Origin: Aliivibrio wodanis
GTDB lineage: Bacteria > Pseudomonadota > Gammaproteobacteria > Enterobacterales > Vibrionaceae
Assembly (NCBI GenBank): GCA_000953695.1
Contig: LN554846.1
Location: 1,798,001-1,862,000, forward strand
Direction of reading: 5' to 3'
DNA: 64,000 nt
Positions 28,086-36,477 of the stretch are shown one piece after another (the stretch's first letter is position 1; each line of letters starts with the position of its first letter). A program made the translations under genes and the position numbers. The notes under the pieces were generated by a model. It saw only the letters and a list, made by a program, of their open reading frames with translations, did no database searches and was not told the DNA's origin.

Positions 28086-29603
28086 TCACTCACATATAGT
28101 AACTTGGTTTCTGCCTTTCATTTTACTTTCATACAATGCTTGATCAGAAGCCTTAATCAAGTCCTCTCGACTTTCTCCTCGCCAAAGAGCAGCACCTAAA
28201 CTAACCGTTTGCTTTATCTCAATGTCATAATGAAGCGTTGGTGATTGAGCTATCGCTAAGTGAACATCTTCTGCCACTTGTTTAAGCTCTTCTCTGTTTT
28301 TTACTTCGAGCAATATTGAAAATTCATCACCACCTAATCGAGCAATAGAAGATACACTTCCAAGTAACTGAGTTGTAATCGCCGTAATATGCTTTAAAAC
28401 CTGATCGCCTTCAGGATGACCATACGTATCATTAATCTGTTTAAAATTATCGACATCAAAACAAATCAATCCAAAAGGTTTTTCATTTTCTATGTATTGA
28501 TTAAATATGTCCGTTACTGAGCGGCGATTTAATAGTCCAGTTAAGTCGTCATGCATAGCCAAATAGTGTAATTCTTTAGTCCTAATCGCTAACTGTTCTT
28601 CAATTTGTCCTTTATCTCTCATTACCATAAAGATCAATAACGCAATTAATGTTGAGATCGCTAATGCTCCTATAAACATCCAAGCTAGCGTTACTCTCTG
28701 ATTTTTTGCCAGTTGATTATTGGTTTTATATTCAATTTTCCAAATTCGATTTTCAATATTAATACGGCTAATATAGGTTAACCCTGAAAAATCATCCCAT
28801 CGTTTACTTTCATACATAATAGGATCGTCTTCAGCATCAAATCCAGTATCAACAATTCGGATCACAAGAGATTCACCTAATGACGTTGATGATACTAATT
28901 TTTCAAAATAACTATTAATACGGAGTACACCTATCATTACCCCTTTTAAACTTTTTTTATCTGCAGAAAATACTGGATGGTAAACTAACATCCCTGCTTT
29001 AGGAGCATTTGATTCTAAACTGTCTTGTAGTAAACGTATCTTATCAGACACGCTTGGTCGACCTGTTTGCATAAATTCATCAAGGACAAGTTGAAAGCGT
29101 TCACGAGATGAATAGAACCCAAGTAATGGAATATTTAACTTATCTCTTGGGTAAATATCTGTCGCAACATAAATTGGCATATTATTCTTCATAACATAAC
29201 CATACGTTTTAGGCTGATTTTTAGGGACTGTATAGAGAGAAAATGAAGGGAATATTGCCTTAACATTTTTTACGTATTGCTCAATATCTTGCTTTTCTAC
29301 TTTCTGCATCCATTGTAATGAGATAAGACTTTTCGAACTTGAGATAAGTGAATTAGCAAATAAAGGAAATTGTTGCCAATCTTGTTTTGAGCCTGCTTGA
29401 TAAAAGTTAGCTCCCGCACCAATAAAATCGATATCTTTTTCTATTAATAGAGAAAGTAAAACTGATTGTCGTTCAACTTCATTATAAAAATTATGGCGAT
29501 TGTTATCTAAATTAGATTGATAGACAAACCTCATCGACAGCAAACTTAAAAAAAGAGCCAAGAGAAAACTTGTAATCACATGGAAATAACTATTTTTAAA
29601 CAC
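28086..29603 (-). CDS. CHASE-domain diguanylate cyclase
   Basis: A 505-residue membrane protein. TM1 (about 9-25) and TM2 (about 308-330) bracket a CHASE extracellular sensor (SLISLQWMQKV, YGYVMKNNMPIYVATDIYPR, LLGFYSSRERFQLVLDEFMQ, PVFSADKKSLKGVMIGVLRI). The C-terminal GGDEF domain has DLTGLLNRRS, LICFDVDNFKQINDTYGHPEGD and the intact active site LGGDEFS (about 424-428), so it should make cyclic di-GMP. The RxxD product-inhibition site nine residues before GGDEF is absent (GSVS there), so feedback inhibition through that site is not expected. It stands alone. Confidence 0.92.
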   Translation of the reverse strand: MFKNSYFHVITSFLLALFLSLLSMRFVYQSNLDNNRHNFYNEVERQSVLLSLLIEKDIDFIGAGANFYQAGSKQDWQQFPLFANSLISSSKSLISLQWMQKVEKQDIEQYVKNVKAIFPSFSLYTVPKNQPKTYGYVMKNNMPIYVATDIYPRDKLNIPLLGFYSSRERFQLVLDEFMQTGRPSVSDKIRLLQDSLESNAPKAGMLVYHPVFSADKKSLKGVMIGVLRINSYFEKLVSSTSLGESLVIRIVDTGFDAEDDPIMYESKRWDDFSGLTYISRINIENRIWKIEYKTNNQLAKNQRVTLAWMFIGALAISTLIALLIFMVMRDKGQIEEQLAIRTKELHYLAMHDDLTGLLNRRSVTDIFNQYIENEKPFGLICFDVDNFKQINDTYGHPEGDQVLKHITAITTQLLGSVSSIARLGGDEFSILLEVKNREELKQVAEDVHLAIAQSPTLHYDIEIKQTVSLGAALWRGESREDLIKASDQALYESKMKGRNQVTICE

Positions 29604-29850
29604 CTTATTTCCTCAAGCAGTTAATATGTCTTAATTCTAATCGTTATTAAAAGTTAACGAAACCAAATCCATAATAAATGTAAAATTTTCTTGATTTGAT
29701 TTAATTTTGTTCAAAATAGCGCCAAACGGTATCTGTTATCTTGGTTCTCTAGCCTTCTTTTTATCTCTTATCCCTTGAATATGCTACAATTCACCACAAT
29801 TTAGTTAAAAACGTTTGGTGCATTGCACCCAAAAATATAGAGAATGAATT

Positions 29851-30483
29851 ATGAATTTTGACGTAAATGCTATTCCTTCTACCTTCGATTTAGGTCACAT
29901 CGTCCTATTCGGTACTTCTGCTTTATTCGTATTGCTTTTTGCGATGAAAAAAGGAAAAACGGTTGAAGTAGAAAAGATTGTTGAAATTGAAAAAGAAAAA
30001 ATCGTTGAAAAACCAGTTGAGAAGATTGTAGAAATCGAAAAAGTGGTTGAAGTAGAAAAGATCATCGAAAAAATTATTGAGGTAGAGCCAAAAGTAAAAG
30101 CCTCTACTCCTGAATCTGCTCTCCAGTTACTTTCTCTTCTACAAAAAGAAGCTCGTTTTATCGACTTTATGCAAGAAGATCTTAAAGGCTTTGCTGATGC
30201 TGAAGTTGGCGCTGCTGCTCGTGTTATTCATGAAGGTGGTCAAAAAGTATTATCTGAATACTTCACACTTGCACCAGTTCGTACTGAAGAAGAAGAATCT
30301 CGTTTATCAATCCCTGCAGGTTTTAATCCGTCAGAAATTCGCTTAACTGGTAATGTTATTGGTGAAGCACCATTTAACGGCACACTAATCCATCGTGGTT
30401 GGAAAGTGACAGAAATTAAACTTCCTAAGTTAGTAGATGGCTATGACGCAACAATCGTTGCCCCAGCAGAGGTAGAACTGTAA
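29851..30483 (+). CDS. DUF2760 protein with membrane anchor and coiled coil
   Basis: A 210-residue protein. One membrane helix (about 15-32, GHIVLFGTSALFVLLFAM) is followed by a charged repeat region (about 37-80) in which VEKIVEIEK-type units recur six or so times and should form a stiff coil. A conserved globular DUF2760 domain follows (ALQLLSLLQKEARFIDFMQE, GFNPSEIRLTGNVIGEAPFNG, HRGWKVTEIKLPKL). The helix has no cleavage site, so the domain probably stays anchored facing the cytoplasm. Its TAA overlaps the ATG of the Hsp70 gene by one base (TAATG), indicating coupled translation. Function is unknown; the coupling implies a joint role with the chaperones. Confidence 0.88.
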   Translation: MNFDVNAIPSTFDLGHIVLFGTSALFVLLFAMKKGKTVEVEKIVEIEKEKIVEKPVEKIVEIEKVVEVEKIIEKIIEVEPKVKASTPESALQLLSLLQKEARFIDFMQEDLKGFADAEVGAAARVIHEGGQKVLSEYFTLAPVRTEEEESRLSIPAGFNPSEIRLTGNVIGEAPFNGTLIHRGWKVTEIKLPKLVDGYDATIVAPAEVEL

Positions 30484-32303
30484 TGGAACAAGCTAAATTC
30501 AGCATTGGTATCGATTTAGGTACAACTCACTGTGTGCTTTCTTATGTTGATTTACATAATGAAGACGCAAGTGTTCAAGTTATGTCAATTCCTCAACTAA
30601 CTGCTCCTGGTCAAGTTGAAGAAAAATCACAGCTACCTTCATTTATGTATCAAGCACATGAAGCAGAGCTATTAGAAGGTGATACCACACTTCCTTGGAC
30701 AACAAAACCAAACGCGATTGTGGGTAACATTGCTCGTAACCTTGGCAGTAAAACCCCTATTCGTTTAATTGCTAGTGCAAAAAGCTGGTTGTGTCATGGT
30801 GGTGTAAATCGTCGAGAAGCATTTTTACCATTAAATAGTCCTGAAGAAGTGATTAAAGCGTCACCTCTTGAAGTGACTAAACGTTATTTAGAACACCTTC
30901 AGAATGCATGGGATTCTCAAAACCCTGAGCATCCTCTAAATGAACAAGACATTACAATTACGGTACCAGCATCATTTGATCCAGCGGCACGTGACTTAAC
31001 AGCAGAAGCGGCAAATAATCTTGGTTTCCGTAATTTAACACTATTAGAAGAGCCACAAGCAGCGGTTTATAGCTGGATTAAAAACAACGGCGATTCTTGG
31101 CGTGACCAAGTTTCTGTTGGTGATGTGATTTTAGTGGTTGATATTGGTGGCGGTACTACCGATTTATCATTAGTTGCAGTGACTGAAGAAGAAGGAAACT
31201 TGAGCCTAAACCGTGTTGCGGTAGGTGACCATATTCTTCTTGGCGGCGACAACATGGATTTGGCTCTGGCTTATCGTTTAAAGATGAAGCTAGCGCAAGA
31301 AGGTAAGCAACTTCAACCTTGGCAAATCCAAGTGATGACTCATGCTTGTCGTGATGCAAAAGAAGCCCTTCTTAACGATTCTGAATTACGCTCAGTTCCT
31401 ATTGTGGTTCCTAGCCGTGGGTCTAAATTGTTAGGTGGCACACTACAAACTGAATTAACTCAAGAAGAAGTTCAGCAAACATTGGTAGAAGGTTTCTTCC
31501 CTGTTGTTCCTGTTACTGAGCATCCAGTTCAATCTGCACGTGGCGCACTGACTCAAATGGGCCTACCTTATGCACAAGATGCAGCGGTAACTCGTCACCT
31601 TGCAAGCTTCTTAACTCGTCAACAAGCGGCGACTGATGAAGTATTTGGCCAACAAAACGAAGCTGATTTTATTAAGCCTACTGCGATTCTTTTAAACGGT
31701 GGCGTTCTAAAATCAAATCTTCTTTCTGAGCGTTTACTAGGTATTATTAATGACTGGTTAATTGATGCAGAAGCGGAAGATGCAAAACTACTTGAGGGGT
31801 TAGACCTTGACCTAGCCGTTGCTTCTGGCGCGTCTTACTACGGTTCTGTTCGCACAGGTAAAGGCGTTCGTATCCGCGGTGGTATCGCATCAAGCTATTA
31901 TGTAGGTATCGAAAGCTCTATGCCTGCTATTCCAGGAATGGAACCACCAATGGAAGCATTATGTGTTGCTCCATTTGGTATGGAAGAAGGCTCTCATGCT
32001 GATGTACCTAGTCAACAATTTGGTTTGGTGATTGGTCAACCTGTACAGTTTAAGTTCTATGGTTCTACCACTCGTCGTGATGATCAAGCAGGTACACACC
32101 TTGATTTCTGGATGCCAGAAGAGCTAGAAGAACTTCCTGAAATTCAAGTGACGCTTCCTGTTACTGACGGTCGCTCTGCAGGTGAAGTAGTTCCTGTTCG
32201 TTTAGCCTCTAAAGTGACTGAACTTGGTACACTTTACCTTGAAGCCATTGCTGCCGATAGCGGTGAGAAATGGCATGTAGAGTTTGATGTACGTGAAGCC
32301 TAA
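30483..32303 (+). CDS. Hsp70-family protein, first of a pair
   Basis: A 606-residue actin-like ATPase of the Hsp70 family. ATP-site motifs are GIDLGTTHCVLSY (phosphate 1, about 9-21), VVDIGGGTTDLSLVAV (phosphate 2, about 217-232), LGGDNMDLALAYRL and LLNGGVLKSNLLSERL (adenosine). After the ATPase domain there is only a short beta-rich region (about 465-606) and no helical lid or EEVD-like tail, so it is not a DnaK replacement. It overlaps the DUF2760 gene by 1 nt. A hairpin terminator follows at 32337, so the second Hsp70 gene may need read-through or its own promoter. Confidence 0.93.
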   Translation: MEQAKFSIGIDLGTTHCVLSYVDLHNEDASVQVMSIPQLTAPGQVEEKSQLPSFMYQAHEAELLEGDTTLPWTTKPNAIVGNIARNLGSKTPIRLIASAKSWLCHGGVNRREAFLPLNSPEEVIKASPLEVTKRYLEHLQNAWDSQNPEHPLNEQDITITVPASFDPAARDLTAEAANNLGFRNLTLLEEPQAAVYSWIKNNGDSWRDQVSVGDVILVVDIGGGTTDLSLVAVTEEEGNLSLNRVAVGDHILLGGDNMDLALAYRLKMKLAQEGKQLQPWQIQVMTHACRDAKEALLNDSELRSVPIVVPSRGSKLLGGTLQTELTQEEVQQTLVEGFFPVVPVTEHPVQSARGALTQMGLPYAQDAAVTRHLASFLTRQQAATDEVFGQQNEADFIKPTAILLNGGVLKSNLLSERLLGIINDWLIDAEAEDAKLLEGLDLDLAVASGASYYGSVRTGKGVRIRGGIASSYYVGIESSMPAIPGMEPPMEALCVAPFGMEEGSHADVPSQQFGLVIGQPVQFKFYGSTTRRDDQAGTHLDFWMPEELEELPEIQVTLPVTDGRSAGEVVPVRLASKVTELGTLYLEAIAADSGEKWHVEFDVREA

Positions 32304-32336
32304 TTTGGTTATTAATCTTCATTAATATGCTTCTTT

Positions 32337-32375
32337 AAGAGTTCAGTCACCGTTATAGGGGCTGAACTCTTTTAT
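32337..32375 (+). terminator. hairpin terminator between the two Hsp70 genes
   Basis: AAGAGTTCAG (32337-32346) pairs with CTGAACTCTT (32362-32371) around a 15-nt loop, followed by TTTATT. It could reduce rather than stop transcription into the next gene. Confidence 0.75.
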
Positions 32376-32437
32376 TATATGCCCCTACATTTTATCGCTG
32401 CCGCCTTCTCTTTTATTGCAGCTTCATTGGAGTTTTT

Positions 32438-35254
32438 ATGAGTTATTCTAATCGTTATTTAATTGGTATCGATCTCGGTACTACTCACACTGTTGTGGCT
32501 TATACTGATGTCTCTCTTGGTATTGAAACTAGTCCAATTGAGATCTTCAATATTGACCAATTAATTGGGCCGGGTGAAGTCGCTCGTAAACCTCTACTCC
32601 CTTCGTTTCGCTACCATGCGTCTCAAAGCCAGATCAGCGATAACGATTTAACCCTACCTTGGAATGTAAAAGCGATTGATGGCGAGATAAAGAATGCAAT
32701 CATTGGCGAATGGGCGCGTGAATTAGGCTCAAAAGTCGAAGGCCGTCAAGTCGTCAGTGCTAAGAGCTGGTTATCTCACACTAAAGTCGACCGCACTTCA
32801 GATATTCTACCTTGGGCTGGAGCAGAAGATGTTGAAAAAGTCTCCCCTATTGTTGCTAGTGCAAGTTATTTAAACCACGTTCGTCAGTCTTGGAATTACC
32901 ACCACCCTGATGCACCGATGGAACTGCAAGAAGTGGTTGTTACTGTTCCTGCTTCATTTGATGAAAGTGCTCGCTCATTTACTATTCAAGCAGCAAAACT
33001 GGCTGGTCTTGATAAAATAATTCTATTAGAAGAACCACAAGCAGTGTGTTATGACTGGTATCACCATCATCAAGATACTGCAAAAGACATTCTCAAAAAC
33101 GTACCACTAATGGTGGTGTGCGATGTTGGCGGTGGTACTACCGATCTAAGTTTAATCCAAGCACATTTTGATAAAGATGAATTATCACTTGATCGTATCG
33201 GTGTAGGTGATCACTTAATGCTTGGTGGTGACAACATTGATTTAGCGTTAGCACATTTAGCAGAACAACGCTTAAATAGCGGAAAAAAAATGACCGCTGC
33301 TGCATTAACTAAGCTAATTCAACAAACTCGTAAAACCAAAGAGCGTTTATTATCTGCTAATTCACCTGACTCTGGTCATATTACATTACTTGGTTCTGGT
33401 TCTAAATTACTCGGTAGCAGTCGTAAAGTTGAATTAACCAAACAAGAAGTACATGAAATTGCATTAGAAGGTTTTTTACCTCTAACCGATTTTGATGAGC
33501 GTCCTAATCAACGCCAAACCGCCGTCGTTGAATTTGGTCTTCCTTATGCTTCTGATCCTGCTATCAGTAAGCACTTAGCTCAATTTTTAGACAATCATAA
33601 AGAAGTTTCTACCAAAGCATTAGGTTGGGATCAACTTGATCTTGCAGATCATAATGATCGTGCGATACCTGTTGGCTTATTATTAAATGGCGGGGTATTT
33701 AATAGCCCGCTTCTGGCTGATCGCTCACTTGAGTTAATGAATAGCTGGAAAGGTGACACCGTAACCTTACTATCAAACCCTCATCCTGATTTAGCGGTTG
33801 CTTACGGTGCTGTCGCTTATGGTAAAGCTCGTCATGGTGCACAGCTTAAAATTGGTGGAGGCTCTGCTCGTTCATTCTATCTACAATTAGAAGAAAAAAA
33901 TAAACAGCCGCAAGGTCTATGTTTATTAGCAAAAGGCAGTGACGAAGGTGAAGAGATCCGCATGACAAGCCGTCGTTTTTCTTTAACATTAGGCGAACCA
34001 GTTCGATTCAACCTACTCTCAACGACAAAAGACCAACTTGCTACCTCAGGTATGATCACTGAATTAGCAGATCCAAGCTTTGTTAGCTTACCGCCTTATG
34101 TCGTTACACTTGAATCGAGTAAAGCTAAAGAAGAGTTACATGCAAACCAAAAAGATCGCGTAGAAGTCACGTTAGCTTGTCAATTCACCGAAGTAGGTAC
34201 AATTAAAATTGAATGTGTTTCCGTTGAAGACGATTCACAGCGTTGGTTAGTTGAATTTGAAGTGCGTAACCAGGCATCGAATAAAAGTACGAACTTAGCT
34301 GACCAAATCAGTTTACCTCCTCGCCTTCCTAATGCGATAGAAAATATTAAAGAAGCCTATGGCGGCAGTAAACAAAACCCTAATGCCATTAAAGCCTTCT
34401 CTAAGAACATCGAGAAGTTAATTGGTAAGCGAGAATCATGGGATTTAATTACCTCTCGTGAATTAGCTACTGCATTATTAGACAGTAAAAAACGTCGCCG
34501 TCGTTCAGAAAAACATGAACAGAATTGGTTAAAAATGACTGGTTTTGCACTACGTCCTGGTTTTGGCTACCCTGCTGACGAATGGAAAATTAGCCAAGCA
34601 TGGGAAACCTATCAACAAGGTATTCAATTTGAATCAAAGCAATCTTGGAATGATTGGTGGACATTCTGGCGTCGTATCTCAGGTGGTTTAAGCCAAGAGC
34701 AACAAGAGACTATTTTGGCTGATATTGCCAAGTATTTACACCCAGGTTCTTTACGTAACCCTAAGACTCTAGAAGATGCGACAAACAAAAGCTATGAAGC
34801 AATGGTACGTTTAGCGGCCGCTTTAGAGCATTTAGATGTCGAAGACAAAACTCTGATCTCAACGTGGGTGTTAGGTCATGCTAAAAGTGGAAATCAACCT
34901 CAAGTGCATTGGTGGGCTTTAGGTCGTATTTGTTCCCGCTCTCCATTCTATGGCAGTCAACATAACCTTATTCCGGCAAATCAAATTGCTCAGTGGCTAC
35001 CTACACTGCTAGAGCAAGATTGGAAAATACAACCAATGGCCGGTTTTGCCGCCGTAATGATGGCACGCCTTACTGGTGATAGAACTTTAGATGTTTCTGG
35101 CGAGTTGCGTGAGAGTATCATTGATAAACTAAAAAAGAGCCGATCACCACAAAGCTGGATTGAACTCGTCTCTAACCAACAAGCATTAACAGAAGCCGAC
35201 TCTAAGCGCTTGTTTGGTGACGCCTTACCGGCAGGGTTACGTTTAATAAATTAG
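32438..35254 (+). CDS. Hsp70-family protein with C-terminal DUF3731 domain
   Basis: A 938-residue relative of the preceding gene product. It has the same ATPase motifs (GIDLGTTHTVVAY, VVCDVGGGTTDLSLIQ at about 224-239, LGGDNIDLALAHLA, LLNGGVFNSPLLADRSL) and a short beta domain. It adds about 310 residues (from about 630) rich in tryptophan (FALRPGFGYPADEWKISQAW, SWNDWWTFWRRISGGLSQEQ, VHWWALGRICSRSPFYGS), the DUF3731 domain. No signal or membrane helix is present, so it acts in the cytoplasm. The ribosome site is GGAG, 8 nt from the ATG. The paralogy suggests gene duplication followed by domain gain. Confidence 0.92.
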   Translation: MSYSNRYLIGIDLGTTHTVVAYTDVSLGIETSPIEIFNIDQLIGPGEVARKPLLPSFRYHASQSQISDNDLTLPWNVKAIDGEIKNAIIGEWARELGSKVEGRQVVSAKSWLSHTKVDRTSDILPWAGAEDVEKVSPIVASASYLNHVRQSWNYHHPDAPMELQEVVVTVPASFDESARSFTIQAAKLAGLDKIILLEEPQAVCYDWYHHHQDTAKDILKNVPLMVVCDVGGGTTDLSLIQAHFDKDELSLDRIGVGDHLMLGGDNIDLALAHLAEQRLNSGKKMTAAALTKLIQQTRKTKERLLSANSPDSGHITLLGSGSKLLGSSRKVELTKQEVHEIALEGFLPLTDFDERPNQRQTAVVEFGLPYASDPAISKHLAQFLDNHKEVSTKALGWDQLDLADHNDRAIPVGLLLNGGVFNSPLLADRSLELMNSWKGDTVTLLSNPHPDLAVAYGAVAYGKARHGAQLKIGGGSARSFYLQLEEKNKQPQGLCLLAKGSDEGEEIRMTSRRFSLTLGEPVRFNLLSTTKDQLATSGMITELADPSFVSLPPYVVTLESSKAKEELHANQKDRVEVTLACQFTEVGTIKIECVSVEDDSQRWLVEFEVRNQASNKSTNLADQISLPPRLPNAIENIKEAYGGSKQNPNAIKAFSKNIEKLIGKRESWDLITSRELATALLDSKKRRRRSEKHEQNWLKMTGFALRPGFGYPADEWKISQAWETYQQGIQFESKQSWNDWWTFWRRISGGLSQEQQETILADIAKYLHPGSLRNPKTLEDATNKSYEAMVRLAAALEHLDVEDKTLISTWVLGHAKSGNQPQVHWWALGRICSRSPFYGSQHNLIPANQIAQWLPTLLEQDWKIQPMAGFAAVMMARLTGDRTLDVSGELRESIIDKLKKSRSPQSWIELVSNQQALTEADSKRLFGDALPAGLRLIN

Positions 35255-35264
35255 TGTAGATACA

Positions 35265-35299
35265 TGACAAAAATGAGTCGTTTTGTCTCATTTTTGTCA
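35265..35299 (+). terminator. long inverted repeat after the Hsp70 cluster
   Basis: TGACAAAAATGAG (35265-35277) and CTCATTTTTGTCA (35287-35299) pair perfectly over 13 bp with a 9-nt loop. It lacks a T run after the stem, so it is a probable but not typical terminator. Confidence 0.6.
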
Positions 35300-35336
35300 A
35301 AGCTACGCAAACTAACAAAAATTCTCTTCAAAAAAA

Positions 35337-35364
35337 TGATGAATTCGGTATACTGAATTCATCA
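35337..35364. promoter_or_regulatory. 28-bp near-perfect palindrome over a promoter
   Basis: The arms TGATGAATTC (35337-35346) and GAATTCATCA (35355-35364) are exact complements, and the centre GGTATACT contains the palindrome GTATAC; only one base pair in the whole 28 bp is broken. The centre also forms a TATACT -10 element (35349-35354), with a possible TTCAAA -35 at 35327-35332. The site lies 19 bp before the ATG of the small membrane protein. This is the arrangement of a repressor operator on its promoter. Confidence 0.7.
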
Positions 35365-35383
35365 CAATTTAAAGGTAACTCTA

Positions 35384-35686
35384 ATGATCCATATCGTTAT
35401 TTTAGCGACTATGGTGTTACTTTATTTTGTTGGTTGGTCTCGCTTCGGCACTCAAGAGTTACGCAATGCAGCCAAAAGGTTCAGTGAGTTAATCCCTGCC
35501 CCTCAAGAGCTAGTTATTGAATGGATTATGTACAACAAACAGATATTGGATATCAATGAGTTTCAACGTTTTATCATCCATTTAAATAGAGCAAGCACTG
35601 AAGATTTAAAAATAGAACTGGATAGCTTTTCTCATTATCTCGAAATACATGCTCCCGAGTATGTAATTTCAAGAGCCACTTCTTAA
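35384..35686 (+). CDS. small membrane-anchored protein of unknown function
   Basis: A 100-residue protein. One N-terminal membrane helix (about 3-19, HIVILATMVLLYFVGWS) is followed by a soluble, mostly helical part (ELRNAAKRFSELIPAPQELV, EFQRFIIHLNRASTEDLKIE, LDSFSHYLEIHAPEYV). Not recognised as any family. AAGGTAAC is its ribosome site. It is monocistronic with a palindromic promoter and a bidirectional terminator, so it is tightly delimited and probably regulated. Confidence 0.75.
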   Translation: MIHIVILATMVLLYFVGWSRFGTQELRNAAKRFSELIPAPQELVIEWIMYNKQILDINEFQRFIIHLNRASTEDLKIELDSFSHYLEIHAPEYVISRATS

Positions 35687-35707
35687 AGACTACCACTTAT
35701 GATTCAA

Positions 35708-35740
35708 AAAAGGCTCATCGTCAATGACAATGAGCCTTTT
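35708..35740. terminator. bidirectional terminator between small membrane gene and DUF2947 gene
   Basis: AAAAGGCTCAT (35708-35718) pairs with ATGAGCCTTTT (35730-35740); A and T runs lie on both sides and the flanking genes are convergent. Confidence 0.9.
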
Positions 35741-35760
35741 GTTATTTTATCTATCTAAAG

Positions 35761-36234
35761 TTAACTTCTTGAACCTAACTTCACTTTACCTTTAGAATTA
35801 AACCATAAGGCTTGTGATTTCTTCTTACCTATTAAAATTGGTAAATCATCATAAAATAAGAAGTTTTTCCACGTCTTCTTAAATGTTCCCCAAGAAGTTT
35901 CAATTACATTGTATTTTTCATAACAAAAGTAGATGGTGACTTCATCAGCCCAATCAATGAACTCTAACACTTCTTCTGGTAATGATTCATTGTCACTATC
36001 CCAACGATGTTGCCAATCAATTTCATTACTCCATGAACTTTTTTTCATTGGCCATTCTTTTGAACCAAAATGATCAGCCGTTGGACTATTCGCACTGATA
36101 AAATCATTCCAAACCTGAGCAGACTTTGCCTGAGTGAATGGCTTAATTAATGGTAATACTTCATCATCAACTGGCATAGATTGATGAGTAAAAATCCATT
36201 TGCGATTGTATTCATCTAAAGGTAAATAACTCAT
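35761..36234 (-). CDS. DUF2947 family protein
   Basis: A 157-residue cytoplasmic protein rich in tryptophan, matching DUF2947: YLPLDEYNRKWIFTHQSMPV at the start, FGSKEWPMKKSSWS in the middle and TSWGTFKKTWKNFLFYDDLP near the end. No signal, membrane helix or catalytic motif is visible. Function is unknown. It is divergent from the CARF nuclease gene across a 243-bp gap, but nothing else ties the two together. Confidence 0.82.
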   Translation of the reverse strand: MSYLPLDEYNRKWIFTHQSMPVDDEVLPLIKPFTQAKSAQVWNDFISANSPTADHFGSKEWPMKKSSWSNEIDWQHRWDSDNESLPEEVLEFIDWADEVTIYFCYEKYNVIETSWGTFKKTWKNFLFYDDLPILIGKKKSQALWFNSKGKVKLGSRS

Positions 36235-36477
36235 AATTCTTCTGTATTTAAGGCATTTGATTCCATTCTATCGTCTTTTTTTATTAAGCCCAAATAAGAA
36301 TATTTAACAATGGGTTGATTTTTCTCATTAAGCCCCTCATTACAATAGTATCGAATAGAAAAACCATACCAATTCTGTAAGTAGGTATTGGATTAATATT
36401 CTCTTAAAATTATAATTATTTGGTTACACATGCCTTGAGCAACACTTATGTGTAATTATCATTACAAGGATTATTTC
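36235..36477. other. 243-bp divergent intergenic region before the CARF nuclease
   Basis: AT-rich sequence. It contains ATACCAATTCTGTAAGTA at 36366-36383, resembling the outer end of the palindromic repeats, and an inverted repeat TGTAAT-TATC-ATTACA at 36451-36466 ending just before the AAGGA ribosome site. The latter hairpin is in the leader and could affect translation of the nuclease. Confidence 0.4.
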
